This document shows, in pieces, positions 9,194 through 19,033 of a stretch of 56,738 nt of DNA (position 1 is its first letter; each line of letters starts with the position of its first letter). A program made the position numbers and the translations under genes. The stretch covers positions 1 to 56,738 of the forward strand of contig JADJFB010000030.1 in assembly GCA_016708845.1 (NCBI GenBank). Reading direction: 5' to 3'. The DNA comes from Bacteroidota bacterium (GTDB lineage Bacteria; Bacteroidota; Bacteroidia; B-17B0; Aurantibacillaceae). Under the pieces are notes generated by a model. The model was not told the origin of the DNA. It was given only the letters and a program-made list of their open reading frames with translations, and made no database searches.

Positions 9194-9754
9194 TTGGATA
9201 AAAAAGAAGAAATATTAAAAACGGCCCTCAAATTATTTGTAGAATTTGGGTTTCACGCTACTCCTACCAGCAAAATAGCGAAGGAAGCAGGTGTTGCTAA
9301 TGGAACGTTGTTTCACTATTACAAAACCAAGGATGAGCTCATTTTGGCGTTATATGCGCATACTAAATCTCGTTTAACGGAATACATGTACGCTAATGCT
9401 AGTAAAGATGAATCGTTGGAATTAGTATTCAAATCTATTTACACAAACACGATAGAGTGGGCTCAGGAAAATAAGGCGGAATTTTACTTTATTCAGCAGT
9501 TTTCTACCTCGCCATTTTATGGTTTAATTTCTCCTGAAGAAATTACCAAACAAGCCAAACCACATTTAGATTTCTTGCAGGATGGTATTAAGGCAGCTGT
9601 GATAAAACCAATGCCTGTTGATTTGCTTTATACACTTATTAACAGCCATATTACTGGTATCAATCAATACTTATCGTCTCAAGAGTTTTCAACAGCTAAA
9701 CAAAAGAAAATCATTAATGAATCATTCCAACTGTTATGGGATATGATCACCTAA
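9194..9754 (+). CDS. TetR/AcrR family transcriptional regulator
   Basis: The N-terminal helix-turn-helix is clear: residues ~4-50 with FVEFGFHATPTSKIAKEAGV and ANGTLFHYYKTKDELILALY. The remaining ~135 residues form the helical ligand-binding and dimer domain, which has no recognisable ligand signature. Length (186) is typical. No ATG exists in this frame; TTG at 9194 is the only reasonable start, and the nearby ATG at 9189 is in another frame. The gene and the following dehydrogenase share an identical operator, so the regulator probably represses both. This predicts that the dehydrogenase substrate or a related small molecule is the inducer. Confidence 0.88.
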   Translation: MDKKEEILKTALKLFVEFGFHATPTSKIAKEAGVANGTLFHYYKTKDELILALYAHTKSRLTEYMYANASKDESLELVFKSIYTNTIEWAQENKAEFYFIQQFSTSPFYGLISPEEITKQAKPHLDFLQDGIKAAVIKPMPVDLLYTLINSHITGINQYLSSQEFSTAKQKKIINESFQLLWDMIT

Positions 9755-9772
9755 AAAAATTTACTTTTTCAA

Positions 9773-9792
9773 TAGACTGATTAGTCAATCAA
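9773..9792. promoter_or_regulatory. TetR-type operator, copy 2
   Basis: It is identical over 20 bp to 9170-9189. It follows a weaker -7-like TACTTTTT at 9762-9769 and precedes the short-chain dehydrogenase start by 33 bp. Confidence 0.78.
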
Positions 9793-9825
9793 AATAAATC
9801 AATAATAAACAAATAAATTAAAATC

Positions 9826-10644
9826 ATGGAAAAAAAAGTAGTGTTAATAACTGGAGCATCTTCTGGAATTGGAAAAGAAACTGCCAAACTTTTAGTGGAA
9901 AACGGAGACATTGTTTATGGTGCTGCACGTCGACTAGATAAAATGAATGACCTAAAAGAAGCTGGAATAAAATTATTGGAAATGGATGTAACCAATGATG
10001 ATTCAATGGTTAAGGGTATTCAAAAAATTATAGAAACCGAAAAGCGTATTGATGTATTGGTGAACAATGCTGGCTATGGTTCTTTTGGTGCCCTGGAAGA
10101 TGTTCCTCTTTCGGAAGCCAAGTACCAATTTGAAGTTAACATTTTTGGACTTGCTCGTTTGACACAATTAGTTCTTCCACACATGCGAAAAGAACAGTCA
10201 GGGAAAATCGTCAACATTTCATCTATGGGTGGAAAATTTGGTGAGCCTCATGGTGCTTGGTATCATGCCACCAAATTTGCAGTGGAAGGATTAAGCGATA
10301 GTTTAAGAATGGAATTGAAACAGTTTAATATTGATGTGGTTATTATTGAACCAGGAGCCATCAAATCTGAATGGGGAGGAATAGCGAAAGAAAACCTTTT
10401 AAAAGTATCAGGAAATACAGCCTATAAAAACCTAGCTACAAAACACGCCACTTTAATAGATGAAACTTATAAACGTGTTGGATCGGAGCCAATAGTGATT
10501 GCTAAAACAATTGCCAAGGCAATTAACTCAAACAATCCTAAAACAAGATATGCTGTTGGAGGAGGAGCAAAGCTTCTATTATTTATGAGGAGCATTTTAT
10601 CCGACAAACTATTTGACAAGATCTTCTTGAGTCAATTGAAATAA
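9826..10644 (+). CDS. Short-chain dehydrogenase/reductase (classical SDR)
   Basis: It is an NAD(P)-dependent oxidoreductase of unknown substrate. The Rossmann dinucleotide motif TGASSGIG lies at residues ~9-16, the structural NNAG at about 83-86, and the catalytic Ser (NISSMGG) with YxxxK (WYHATKFAVEG) in the middle. RR at positions ~35-36 after the second strand (GAARRLDK) suggests NADPH preference. The C-terminus ends in a hydrophobic and basic stretch (LLLFMRSILSDKLFDKIF), compatible with membrane association. Its own promoter region contains the operator shared with the upstream TetR gene. The 272-residue length is typical. Confidence 0.9.
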   Translation: MEKKVVLITGASSGIGKETAKLLVENGDIVYGAARRLDKMNDLKEAGIKLLEMDVTNDDSMVKGIQKIIETEKRIDVLVNNAGYGSFGALEDVPLSEAKYQFEVNIFGLARLTQLVLPHMRKEQSGKIVNISSMGGKFGEPHGAWYHATKFAVEGLSDSLRMELKQFNIDVVIIEPGAIKSEWGGIAKENLLKVSGNTAYKNLATKHATLIDETYKRVGSEPIVIAKTIAKAINSNNPKTRYAVGGGAKLLLFMRSILSDKLFDKIFLSQLK

Positions 10645-10664
10645 AGATAGATTAAACCAATCTT

Positions 10665-10696
10665 AAAAAGCCTCTCCAAATTGGAGGGGCTTTTTT
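10665..10696 (+). terminator. Rho-independent terminator after the SDR gene
   Basis: The aaaaagcctctccaa arm pairs with ttggaggggcttttt, with one bulge, and runs into T6. It lies 20 bp after the stop codon. Confidence 0.85.
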
Positions 10697-10724
10697 GTTT
10701 TCTAAATTCCTTAAAAATAGAAAC

Positions 10725-10740
10725 GGTTTCACGTGGAACC
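10725..10740. promoter_or_regulatory. parS-like site 1
   Basis: GGTTTCACGTGGAACC matches the ParB-binding consensus TGTTTCACGTGAAACA at 12 of 16 positions; the central CACGTG and the flanking TT/AA arms are conserved. It lies in the gene-poor stretch upstream of the mnmG unit. Confidence 0.6.
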
Positions 10741-11440
10741 AAAATGCTTTTACCTTTTCTGAAAGAGGACTAACCTAATTTAAGAAATACTATTAGCTAT
10801 CTTCTCTTAATTTGATAAACAATTAAGCCGTGTAACTGTTTTGTTTTGTGTTTGTGCTATATTTTAGAGCGATTCGGATGGAAACCACAAAGACACAGAA
10901 TAGAAATGCTATCAATTTGTTCAATTAGCTATTGTAACAGCGGGTTACACTCGAAAATGGTTGTCACAACATATTTGTCAAAATTCTAGGGTCATGGGGG
11001 ACTTATTGCCTTTGATTAAAATCAACCAAAATAGAACTGCATTTTCACGAAATACATCATCAAACGATTAGTAATTACTTCCTTAACTCCTTTGATGCAA
11101 ATATTGTAGGAAGTTTACAGTTTATCTTTCTAGGTTAAATACTATGTTTACAATACCAAGAGAATTCTTTTACCATACTAATATAAAAACAGCAGAATGG
11201 GGAGCTTATATTCCAAGGATGAAAAGCACACCAATAAAACGGAGATACTGTTTTGTGGGCCACATTGTTTTGCAGACATGAAAACCCAAAAGAATTTAAG
11301 AGTGCTTTCGGCTTTGACGGCAAAAAAGTTAAGACTAAAAGACAGCTTCAGTTAAGAATTACATAAAGAATAGGTTTCATATGGAACTAAATTAAAGATT
11401 ATAAAACACACAGTTCAAAAAAAAAAATGAAGAAGTATAA
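10741..11440. other. Gene-poor 0.7-kb region
   Basis: No convincing gene on either strand. The longest plus-strand opening from an ATG is 11144-11281 (45 codons). A second frame reads HENPKEFKSAFGFDGKKV up to a stop near 11360, which might be a gene remnant. A degenerate parS-like palindrome (GGTTTCATATGGAAC) lies at 11373-11387. I found no TTATCCACA DnaA-box cluster, so an origin cannot be claimed here, although the parS-like sites suggest proximity. Confidence 0.5.
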
Positions 11441-11477
11441 AAAAAAGCCCCAGTAAGAAATCACTACTGGGGCTTTT
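11441..11477 (-). terminator. Terminator of the mnmG-methyltransferase unit
   Basis: The 13-bp arms aaaagccccagta (11443-11455) and tactggggctttt (11465-11477) have a 9-nt loop. On the minus strand the stem is followed by a run of T residues. Confidence 0.88.
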
Positions 11478-11478
11478 A

Positions 11479-11494
11479 TGTTTCACGTGAACCC
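11479..11494. promoter_or_regulatory. parS-like site 2
   Basis: TGTTTCACGTGAACCC matches TGTTTCACGTGAAACA at 14 of 16 positions. It lies between the methyltransferase stop codon and the terminator. Confidence 0.7.
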
Positions 11495-12378
11495 TACATA
11501 TGTTTAAATATATAAATAGTACTAGAGTAGGAACTAGAATCCTTTGCTTTAAGGTTAGACATTAATCCTATCCAGAAAGCCTTTACTAAATTCACAGTGC
11601 CTGTTTTACATTTTTCACTAAGCATCGATACATAGAAACTATCAAACTTCATTGGCTTAGTCTCAACTAATTTGAATCCGTCGTTTTCCAATAGAGATGT
11701 CATAGACTTTAAATCAAAATGATGAAGGTGACGAGGAACGTCATAAGCTGCCCAAAACTCTTTATAATATTGTGCGTCATAAGAAACATAATTTGGAACG
11801 GCTATAATTAAAACACCATCCTTTTTAAGCTTTGCTTTAAAGAAAGCTAAAGTCTCAGGCATGTCTGTTACGTGTTCTAACACATGCCATAAGGTAATGG
11901 CTTCTACTTGTTTTTCTTTTATATAAGTAGTAACATTATCCTTATTTGAATACACACTTAAGTCTTGGTCTGAAGCAATCTTTCTCGCACTATCATCAGG
12001 CTCCATTCCAATCGTATTCCAACCAGCTTCTTTACATGCAGCTAAAAACATTCCTGTGCCACAACCGTAATCCAAAATAGTTCCACGTGAAACATAAGAA
12101 GAAACTAATTGAATCTTCTTTTTAAGCGTATGATTTCTTACAATATGGTATAGTTTATTAACTATACCTTTCTTTGTGTTAGTATGAGAAACATATTCTT
12201 CCGCTTTATAATAATCACCCAAAACCAAATCCGTTGGGCGAGGGTTAGTAAATTTAAACCCACACATCTTACAAGAAACAATGTTGAAATTATCCTTACT
12301 TACTGTATGGTCTTTACAAACTAAAAAAGGCTCAAACTGATTTGAGCCACACACTAAACATTTTTCTATAGTTAACAT
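11494..12378 (-). CDS. Class I SAM-dependent methyltransferase with N-terminal zinc ribbon
   Basis: Two Cys pairs near the N-terminus (CLVCG and CKMCG, about 35 residues apart) form a probable zinc ribbon. The methyltransferase core follows: TILDYGCGTGMFLAACKEAG is motif I, GMEPDD the acidic loop, and TLWHVLEHVTDMPETL the downstream strand. This arrangement occurs in enzymes acting on sugars or lipid intermediates, but the substrate cannot be inferred. I prefer ATG at 12378 (MLTIEKCLVCG). The longer version from GTG 12399 would begin inside the parS-like palindrome at 12392-12407. The gene follows mnmG in the same direction and ends at a good terminator. It contains parS-like site 3. Confidence 0.85.
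   Translation of the reverse strand: MLTIEKCLVCGSNQFEPFLVCKDHTVSKDNFNIVSCKMCGFKFTNPRPTDLVLGDYYKAEEYVSHTNTKKGIVNKLYHIVRNHTLKKKIQLVSSYVSRGTILDYGCGTGMFLAACKEAGWNTIGMEPDDSARKIASDQDLSVYSNKDNVTTYIKEKQVEAITLWHVLEHVTDMPETLAFFKAKLKKDGVLIIAVPNYVSYDAQYYKEFWAAYDVPRHLHHFDLKSMTSLLENDGFKLVETKPMKFDSFYVSMLSEKCKTGTVNLVKAFWIGLMSNLKAKDSSSYSSTIYIFKHM
12079..12094. promoter_or_regulatory. parS-like site 3, inside a coding sequence
   Basis: AGTTCCACGTGAAACA matches the ParB consensus at 14 of 16 positions. It encodes VSRGT just before the methyltransferase glycine-rich loop. parS sites within coding sequences are common in other bacteria. Confidence 0.68.
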
Positions 12379-12391
12379 ATTTAATTCTAAT

Positions 12392-12407
12392 TGTTCCACG
12401 TGGAACG
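12392..12407. promoter_or_regulatory. parS-like site 4
   Basis: TGTTCCACGTGGAACG contains a perfect 14-bp palindrome and matches the consensus at 13 of 16. It lies in the gap between the mnmG stop and the methyltransferase ATG. Confidence 0.68.
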
Positions 12408-12414
12408 TTTATAT

Positions 12415-14310
12415 TTATCTTCCTAGATGCACTAATAAAACAGAAATATCTGCCGGGTTAATTCCTGAAATACGACTTGCTTGACCAATAGTTGTTGGGC
12501 GTAATTTTGTCCATTTATCTCTAGCTTCTAAAGACAAACTTGCAACTGCTTTAAAGTCAAAGTCTGGCTTAATTTTATAGTTATCTAATTTGGCAACCTT
12601 CTCTGCATTCTCTTTTTCTCTTTCAATATAGCCCTCGTACTTCATTAAAATCTCGGCTTGCATCATGGTGTCGGCATCCATACCAGCAACGGTGTTTTTT
12701 AAATCTGTGCAATTTTTAGCTAAATCAATAATCGAAACATCAGGACGAGACAACACATTGAAGTACCTAATTTTTTGAGTTAAAGGGGCAGAGTTAATGC
12801 TCTCCAAATAAGCGTTTGTTTCTTCTGGTTCAGCACTTGTATTCTTAAAGTACTTAATTAAGTTTTCGTAGTTCTTAATCTTGTCCGAAACACGACTCAT
12901 TCTTTCATCACTAGCCAAACCAATAGAGTGGGATAGAGGTGTTAATCGAACATCCGCATTATCTTGTCGTAATAACAAACGGTACTCAGAACGAGAGGTA
13001 AACATACGATAAGGTTCATCTGTTCCTTTAGTTACTAAATCATCTATTAAAACTCCAATGTATGCTTCATGACGTTTTAAGATTAATGGATCTTTTTCAT
13101 TGATTTTTAAGTGTGCATTAATGCCTGCCATTTGACCCTGACAAGCAGCTTCTTCATAACCTGTTGTTCCATTAATTTGTCCCGCGAAATATAAACCTTC
13201 CACTAACTTCGTTTCCAAAGTTAATTGTAATTGAGTAGGTGGAAAATAATCGTACTCTATAGCATAACCTGGACGGAACATTTTAGCGTTCTCAAATCCT
13301 GGAATTAATTTTAATGCTTTTTGCTGTACGTCAACCGGAAGCGATGTTGAAAATCCATTCACATAGATTTCAACCGTATCCCAACCTTCTGGTTCTACAA
13401 ATAATTGATGTCTATCACGCTCTGAGAAGCGTGTAATTTTATCTTCAATACTTGGACAATATCTAGGGCCTAAACCTTGAATACGTCCTGAGTACATGGG
13501 TGACTTTTCGAAACCTGTTCTTAAAATATCATGAACGTCTTGATTCGTATAAGTAATATGACAAGGAACTTGTTTTTTTACTGGGCGTCCATCATTAGAA
13601 ATAAAAGGAGAAGTATTATCTAAATACGAAAATTTGTCAATAGCCACATCTCCTTCTTGTTCTTCCATTTTAGAATAATCTAAAGAACGTCCGTCAATAC
13701 GAGGAGGTGTTCCTGTTTTCATTCTTCCATTTTCGAACCCCAACTTAACTAATTGTTCTGTAATTCCATAAGAAGCAGATTCGCCACTACGGCCACCACC
13801 AATTTGTTTTTCGCCTAAATGAATTAATCCGTTTAAGAATGTTCCATTGGTTAATACAACGGCCTTAGCTTTAAATTCCAAGCCCATTCCTGTAATAACA
13901 CCTTCAACACGCTTACCGTCTTTAGAAACGATTAATTCGCGACACATGTCTTGCCAGAAATCAACGTTAGGCGTTTGCTCTAACATTTCTCTCCAGGTTT
14001 GGGCAAATAACATTCTATCGTTTTGTGTTCTTGGACTCCACATCGCAGGTCCTTTTGAACGATTCAACATTCGGAACTGAATAGCAGACTTGTCAGAAAC
14101 AATTCCACTATAGCCTCCTAAGGCATCAATTTCACGAACAATTTGACCTTTTGCAATACCACCCATAGCTGGGTTACAGCTCATTTGAGCAATGGTCTGC
14201 ATATTCATGGTAAGCAACAACACTTTAGAGCCCATATTAGCAGCAGCAGCAGCAGCCTCGCAACCTGCGTGACCTGCACCAACTACTATAATATCATATT
14301 GTGAATTCAA
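12415..14310 (-). CDS. mnmG: tRNA uridine-34 5-carboxymethylaminomethyl modification enzyme MnmG (GidA)
   Basis: With MnmE it installs the cmnm5 group on U34 of tRNAs, using FAD and methylene-tetrahydrofolate. The N-terminal FAD-binding motif is VVGAGHAGCEAA. Family signatures PAMGGIAKGQIVREIDALGG, GPRYCPSIEDK and TSRSEYRLLLRQDNADVRL are present, and the C-terminal helical domain (YEGYIEREKENAEKVAKLD) that contacts MnmE is intact. Length 631 is typical. The only start in frame is TTG at 14310; no ATG exists upstream before a stop. mnmG is often near the replication origin, which fits the parS-like sites beside it. Confidence 0.96.
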   Translation of the reverse strand: MNSQYDIIVVGAGHAGCEAAAAAANMGSKVLLLTMNMQTIAQMSCNPAMGGIAKGQIVREIDALGGYSGIVSDKSAIQFRMLNRSKGPAMWSPRTQNDRMLFAQTWREMLEQTPNVDFWQDMCRELIVSKDGKRVEGVITGMGLEFKAKAVVLTNGTFLNGLIHLGEKQIGGGRSGESASYGITEQLVKLGFENGRMKTGTPPRIDGRSLDYSKMEEQEGDVAIDKFSYLDNTSPFISNDGRPVKKQVPCHITYTNQDVHDILRTGFEKSPMYSGRIQGLGPRYCPSIEDKITRFSERDRHQLFVEPEGWDTVEIYVNGFSTSLPVDVQQKALKLIPGFENAKMFRPGYAIEYDYFPPTQLQLTLETKLVEGLYFAGQINGTTGYEEAACQGQMAGINAHLKINEKDPLILKRHEAYIGVLIDDLVTKGTDEPYRMFTSRSEYRLLLRQDNADVRLTPLSHSIGLASDERMSRVSDKIKNYENLIKYFKNTSAEPEETNAYLESINSAPLTQKIRYFNVLSRPDVSIIDLAKNCTDLKNTVAGMDADTMMQAEILMKYEGYIEREKENAEKVAKLDNYKIKPDFDFKAVASLSLEARDKWTKLRPTTIGQASRISGINPADISVLLVHLGR

Positions 14311-14328
14311 TGGAAAAGAAGTGAGATT

Positions 14329-14392
14329 AAAGAAGTAAGATTAAAGATTTAGGAACCGTAAAAACAATCTTTAATCTTCTGTCTTACTTCTT
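14329..14392. terminator. Imperfect long hairpin between the LytTR regulator and mnmG
   Basis: The stretch ending ...gtaagattaaagatt (14329-14349) pairs with aatctttaatctt...cttacttctt (14366-14392), with a 6-nt asymmetric bulge. It lies in the 93-bp gap between two minus-strand genes and could terminate or attenuate transcription into mnmG. Confidence 0.45.
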
Positions 14393-14403
14393 AAATACTA
14401 TAA

Positions 14404-15168
14404 TTAGATCATGTTTAATTTAGCTAATAATTCGTCGCGGTAAGAACCACCAATTGGAATTACTTTTTTGTTTTCTTCTAATACAACTGTTTGATTTTCA
14501 ATAGTTTGTATTTTGTCGATACGAGCAATAAAAGAACGGTGAACACGGATAAAATCTCCGTTGTCCAATTTTTTTTCGATGTCTTTCATTGTTGAATGAA
14601 TGGTGTATCGCGTGTATTGAGTATTTAATACTACATAATCTTTCAAAGCCTCAACATAAAAAATATCTTTTAGGTTTACTTTTACTAAACGGCTATTTGA
14701 TTTTACGAATAAAATATCTTTTGCCGCCTCGTCTTTATTTTCCACTAAAGAATATAAGAAATCACGTTCTTTTTGCACTTCAGTATCTTTCTTATGCTTG
14801 TATAAAGCCATTTCAATCGTTGAGTGTAAATCAATTTCTTTGAATGGTTTTAAAATATATCCGTAAGGCTCTGTAATTTTAGCTTTTGCTAAAGTGCTCT
14901 CGTCGGCATAAGCCGTTAAAAAGATAACAGGGATGTTATAGTCCTTTTTAATGGTTTCAGCCACGTCAATACCCGTCATTGGCCCTTTAATCATAATATC
15001 CATCAACACAATGTTTGGCTCTAGATCAACAATGTTTTTAATGGCATCTGCGCCATTATTACTAATGCCCAAAACATTATATCCTAACTTTTTTAAGCTA
15101 TTTTGAATGTCTTTTGCAACGATGCTCTCGTCTTCTACAATGTAAACGTTGATGTTATTATTCTCCAT
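14404..15168 (-). CDS. Response regulator with LytTR DNA-binding domain
   Basis: Residues ~8-120 form a receiver domain: acidic pair in VEDES, phosphoacceptor Asp in VLMDIMIKGPMTGID, Thr in FLTAYAD, Lys in ILKPF. Residues ~155-254 form the LytTR domain (NSRLVKVNLKDIFYVEALKD ... VHRSFIARIDKI ... IPIGGSYRDEL). It begins 3 bp after the stop of the multi-PAS kinase gene and is surely its partner. The GPMTG insertion after the phosphorylated Asp is typical of the Bacteroidota MrkE/YehT-like subgroup. Target promoters are unknown. Confidence 0.92.
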   Translation of the reverse strand: MENNNINVYIVEDESIVAKDIQNSLKKLGYNVLGISNNGADAIKNIVDLEPNIVLMDIMIKGPMTGIDVAETIKKDYNIPVIFLTAYADESTLAKAKITEPYGYILKPFKEIDLHSTIEMALYKHKKDTEVQKERDFLYSLVENKDEAAKDILFVKSNSRLVKVNLKDIFYVEALKDYVVLNTQYTRYTIHSTMKDIEKKLDNGDFIRVHRSFIARIDKIQTIENQTVVLEENKKVIPIGGSYRDELLAKLNMI

Positions 15169-15171
15169 TTT

Positions 15172-18100
15172 CTATTTATTAAATTCTATACTAAAAATTG
15201 TTCCTTTACTTCTATTTAATTTAAGTACGCCGCTAATCTGCTCTACAAGCGTATCTACAAGCTGTAGACCTAGCGTTTGTGTATTTTTTATATCGACATT
15301 TTCTGGAATTCCAATACCATTATCTCCAACTTCAATTTTCACTTTATTTTTATCGACCCTCAAAGTTACAAAGATTATTCCATCTCTATTATCAGGAAAT
15401 GCATATTTTAATGAATTTGATATAATTTCGTTGATAATTAGTCCGCAAGGTATTGATGCATCAAGGCTTAGCATCAATTCGTCGAGGGTTAAAATTAATT
15501 TTATTTTTTTGATATTAGTGGAGGAGGTATGAACCGGGTTTTTAGACAAAGTGGTAACATATTCCGAAAAGTTAACCGACTCAAAGTTCTTTGTTTGATA
15601 CAAACTTTCGTGAATAAAAGCCATCGATTTAATACGATTTTGACACTCTTTTAAGAGGTTTAAAGCGTAAGAATCTCTTACATAAGATGATTGAAGGTTT
15701 AATATACTAGAAATTACCTGCATGTTGTTTTTTACACGATGGTGAACCTCTTTTAAAAGTACATCTTTTTCTTTTAATGATTGAGTGATTTTTTCTTCAT
15801 TGATTTTGTTTTCGGTAATATCAAAACCAATTCCAGATATTTCAATAACGTTGTTATTCGTGTCCTTAATTGGATACAATAATATTTGACGAATAATTTT
15901 TTTACCCGATCGTTGTGTTCTTTCCGAAATAAATTCCACTTGTTTTCCTTGAAACGCTTGCTCATATTTTTCATCCCAGACAGAATGATATTCGGATGTT
16001 TTATTGCTTCTCATGCTCTTACCAATTTCGGGATAATAACCATATAAATCGAAAATAGAATTAGCATAATTTTGATTGAAAGACGACAATTTTAAATCCT
16101 TACTGATAGTCCACATGAGTTGATCACCACTCTCAAAAATAGCTTTTAATTTAGCCGATTGTTCTAAAATTTTATTTTCGTTTTCAATACGTTCTGTTAT
16201 ATTTTGTGCAATAACCGACACTTCCACCACTTCATTATTTAAAAAGATAGGATAAAGATACACCTCTCGATAAACATCAGTATTATTACTATTACTCTTG
16301 TGAACAAAAACATGAGGCTTGCCCTGTAACACAAGCTTGTACTTATCAACCCAAAAGGCCTTTTTATCTTTGTTTTGAATAGTATCTAAAACCGAAATAG
16401 ATATATTTTGCTCGAGCTTATTTTTAGTAACATTACTTTTAACTAGGTTTAAATAATTTTTATTGTAGGATGTTAATTCTAGCTTTTTATTGACTGTCCA
16501 AATTAAATGATCTCCACTTTCAAAAATAGCTTTTAGTTTGGCCGATTGTTCAATAATTTGTTTTTCGAATCGTTTATTCTCAGTGATATCATGCGCCAAA
16601 CAAGCCACTTCAACAATTTCATTATTAGCGTTTCTAATCGGATTTAAAAATATTTCGTTATAAATAATATTTCCATCTGGGCTAATTTGTTGTTTTTCGA
16701 GTTTTAAAGAATTACCAAAAAACACTTTTTTATATAAATTATACCAATAAGATTTGTACTCCGCTTGTTTTCGCTTGTGTAAATACGTATGAAGTTGTGT
16801 ATTTAATATAGGTTCTGCTTTATTGTATAGTTTAAATACGTTACTGAAATTTTTATTAAAAGATGTTGCTTTAAACTCTTTGTCAACTGTCCAAATTAAA
16901 TGCGACGAACTTTCAAAAATTGAATTTAATTTTGCGGCTTGATTAATGGATTGGTCTTGTAAATATCTTAATTCTGTAACATCGTTTGATATACACGAAA
17001 TTTCTTCTACTTCTCCATTCCTTAAAATGGGATGAATAAAAATTTGTCGATATAATTTATTTCCTTTAGAGTCTAGTTGTTCGGTAGTAAACTCTATACT
17101 AGTGGCTTTTTTAAATACTTCATCATATTTAGTAATCCACCATTGATGATATTCTTTACCTGCTCTCGTTTTTTGAGGCTTGTATATTTTTTTGTCTAAC
17201 GTAGGTTTAACCTTATACACATTAAACATCGCATCAGAAAAGTTTTGATTGAACGATGTAAAGAAATAGTTTTTATCAACTGTCCATATTAATTGAGTGC
17301 CACTTTCAAAAATAGCCTGTAGTTTGGCTGATTGTTCAATAATTTTTTGTTCAGCTAATCTTCTTTCGGTAGTGTTTTGTCCTATAATTGCTATTTCAGA
17401 AATTTCACCTTTACTATTTCGGATAGGATGTAAAAATATTTCTCTGTAGTATGTTTTTCCTTTATAGCTTGTGTCTTTTATTTCAAAAAATCAACTTTAT
17501 TATCTTTTTTATTTTTAAAAATATCTTTGTATTTATTTACCCAAAAGGCAATATTTATCTGATTTTTAACTTTCGAATGAATATCAGTAATATTTTCTCC
17601 GGTACTTAAATTATGATCGAATAATAACTTAATATAATCTCCGTAATTTTTATTAAACGATGTTATTTTCAAATTACTATCAACGGTCCAAATTAAGTGA
17701 GATGTGTTATTAAAAATAGCCTCATACTTTGTGGTTTGTGTAACCAGTTCATGTTGAATTTTTTGACGATAATTAATTTCTTCTTTTAATTTCTTATTAG
17801 ATTCTTCGGCAACTTCAGCTCTAAATTTTTCTCTTTGTAATTTTTTTCTGCTGAGATATTTGTAATAGTAGTTTGAACAACTTTTCTTCCATTATAAACA
17901 AAAGGAACTGTTTTTAATTCAACATCAATAAAATTACCTTTAGTTGTTATAACTTTATACGATAAATCAGAAAGTTCTTCTCCTTTAACTGCTCGTTGTA
18001 TTCTTTCAATACCCCGTTGCCTTTGCTCAGGCACAATAAAATCAACTAAATTTTTTCCTACTAATTTCTTAGGATCTTTAATTTCTAAAATATTAGCTGC

Positions 18101-19033
18101 AGTTCGGTTAGCATAAATACAATAACCTTCATGAATAAAAATTCCTATAGGCGATGTATCCAATAAATTTTTATAACCACTCCATCTTTGTTCTAAATCT
18201 AATTGAGCTGTTTTTTCTTTAGTAATATCTCTACTAATACCTAAAACAAATTTAATCTTTCCCGATTCGTCATAAATGGGAGAGTAATTATCTTCTAACC
18301 AGATTTGTTTTCCTGATTTTGTTTTATATTCAAAAGAGGCGCTTGTATGTTTTAAGGTATTATTTTTTTGCTTTTTACTAATAATCGTTTCAAAATTTTT
18401 ATAACCTTTTTTATCTACAACTATTTTACTTCCTAAATTTCCGTCTTTGTAAAAATCTTGGGGAGTGTATCCTAATATTTTTTTAATAGATGGGCTTATG
18501 TAAATATATTTTGGTTTAGGATGATAAGTGTAGAAAAATATTAAATCATTAGCGTTTTGGGTAATCTGTTCTAAATTTTGTTTAGCTTCAAATAACTCAT
18601 CTCTAAATTTTACTTGCTCCGAAATGTCTGTAAAGATGGTTTGAATGGCTTTTTGTCCATTAAAAATAATAGCATTAGATTTTACTTCTAAGTCAATGAT
18701 TTCATTTTTAGCATTTCTAATTTTTAATTCAAAAGGTTCAAAATGTTCGCCATTTAATATCTTAATATTGTTTTCCTTGATGCGTTTGTGGTATTCTGGT
18801 AATAAGAAATCGAAAATAGAATGATTGTAAATTGTTTTTTTTAACTCTTTTGTAGTTTTAAAAACCTTTAAAGCAATTTTATTTAGAAAAAGGATTTTAT
18901 TAGAATTAAAAACAACAACTCCAATGGGTAAGTTTTCTAATACGGATATTAAAGTGTTATCACTTGCAGTACTAAGTTTATTAGTTGCAAGCGATTGAGA
19001 GGAAGTGCTTTTATTCTTCGTCTTTTTTATCAT
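15172..19033 (-). CDS. Multi-PAS sensor histidine kinase (HisKA_2), eight PAS modules; two frameshifts
   Basis: A cytosolic sensor with no clear membrane segment. Residues ~25-400 hold three diverse PAS domains (PIGVVVF, NANDLIFFYTY, PIGIFIHEG). Then come five tandem copies of one ~130-residue PAS module, each opening like AIFESGxxLIWTV and ending in a DITE-type motif, spaced 388-410 bp. The C-terminal kinase has H-box LLKEVHHRVKNNMQVISSIL and ATPase motifs IINEIISNSLKYAF and VGDNGIGIP. One base is missing at T7 17841-17847 and one at A6 17485-17490. Correcting both gives 1287 continuous residues with PAS modules intact across the joins. The start overlaps the YwqK-like gene by 23 bp and the stop is 3 bp before the LytTR regulator. 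Confidence 0.87.

Noticed and set aside
11135..11323. 62-codon minus-strand reading frame
   Set aside because: No start context or resemblance to known proteins; Cys/Phe-rich composition typical of a chance frame.
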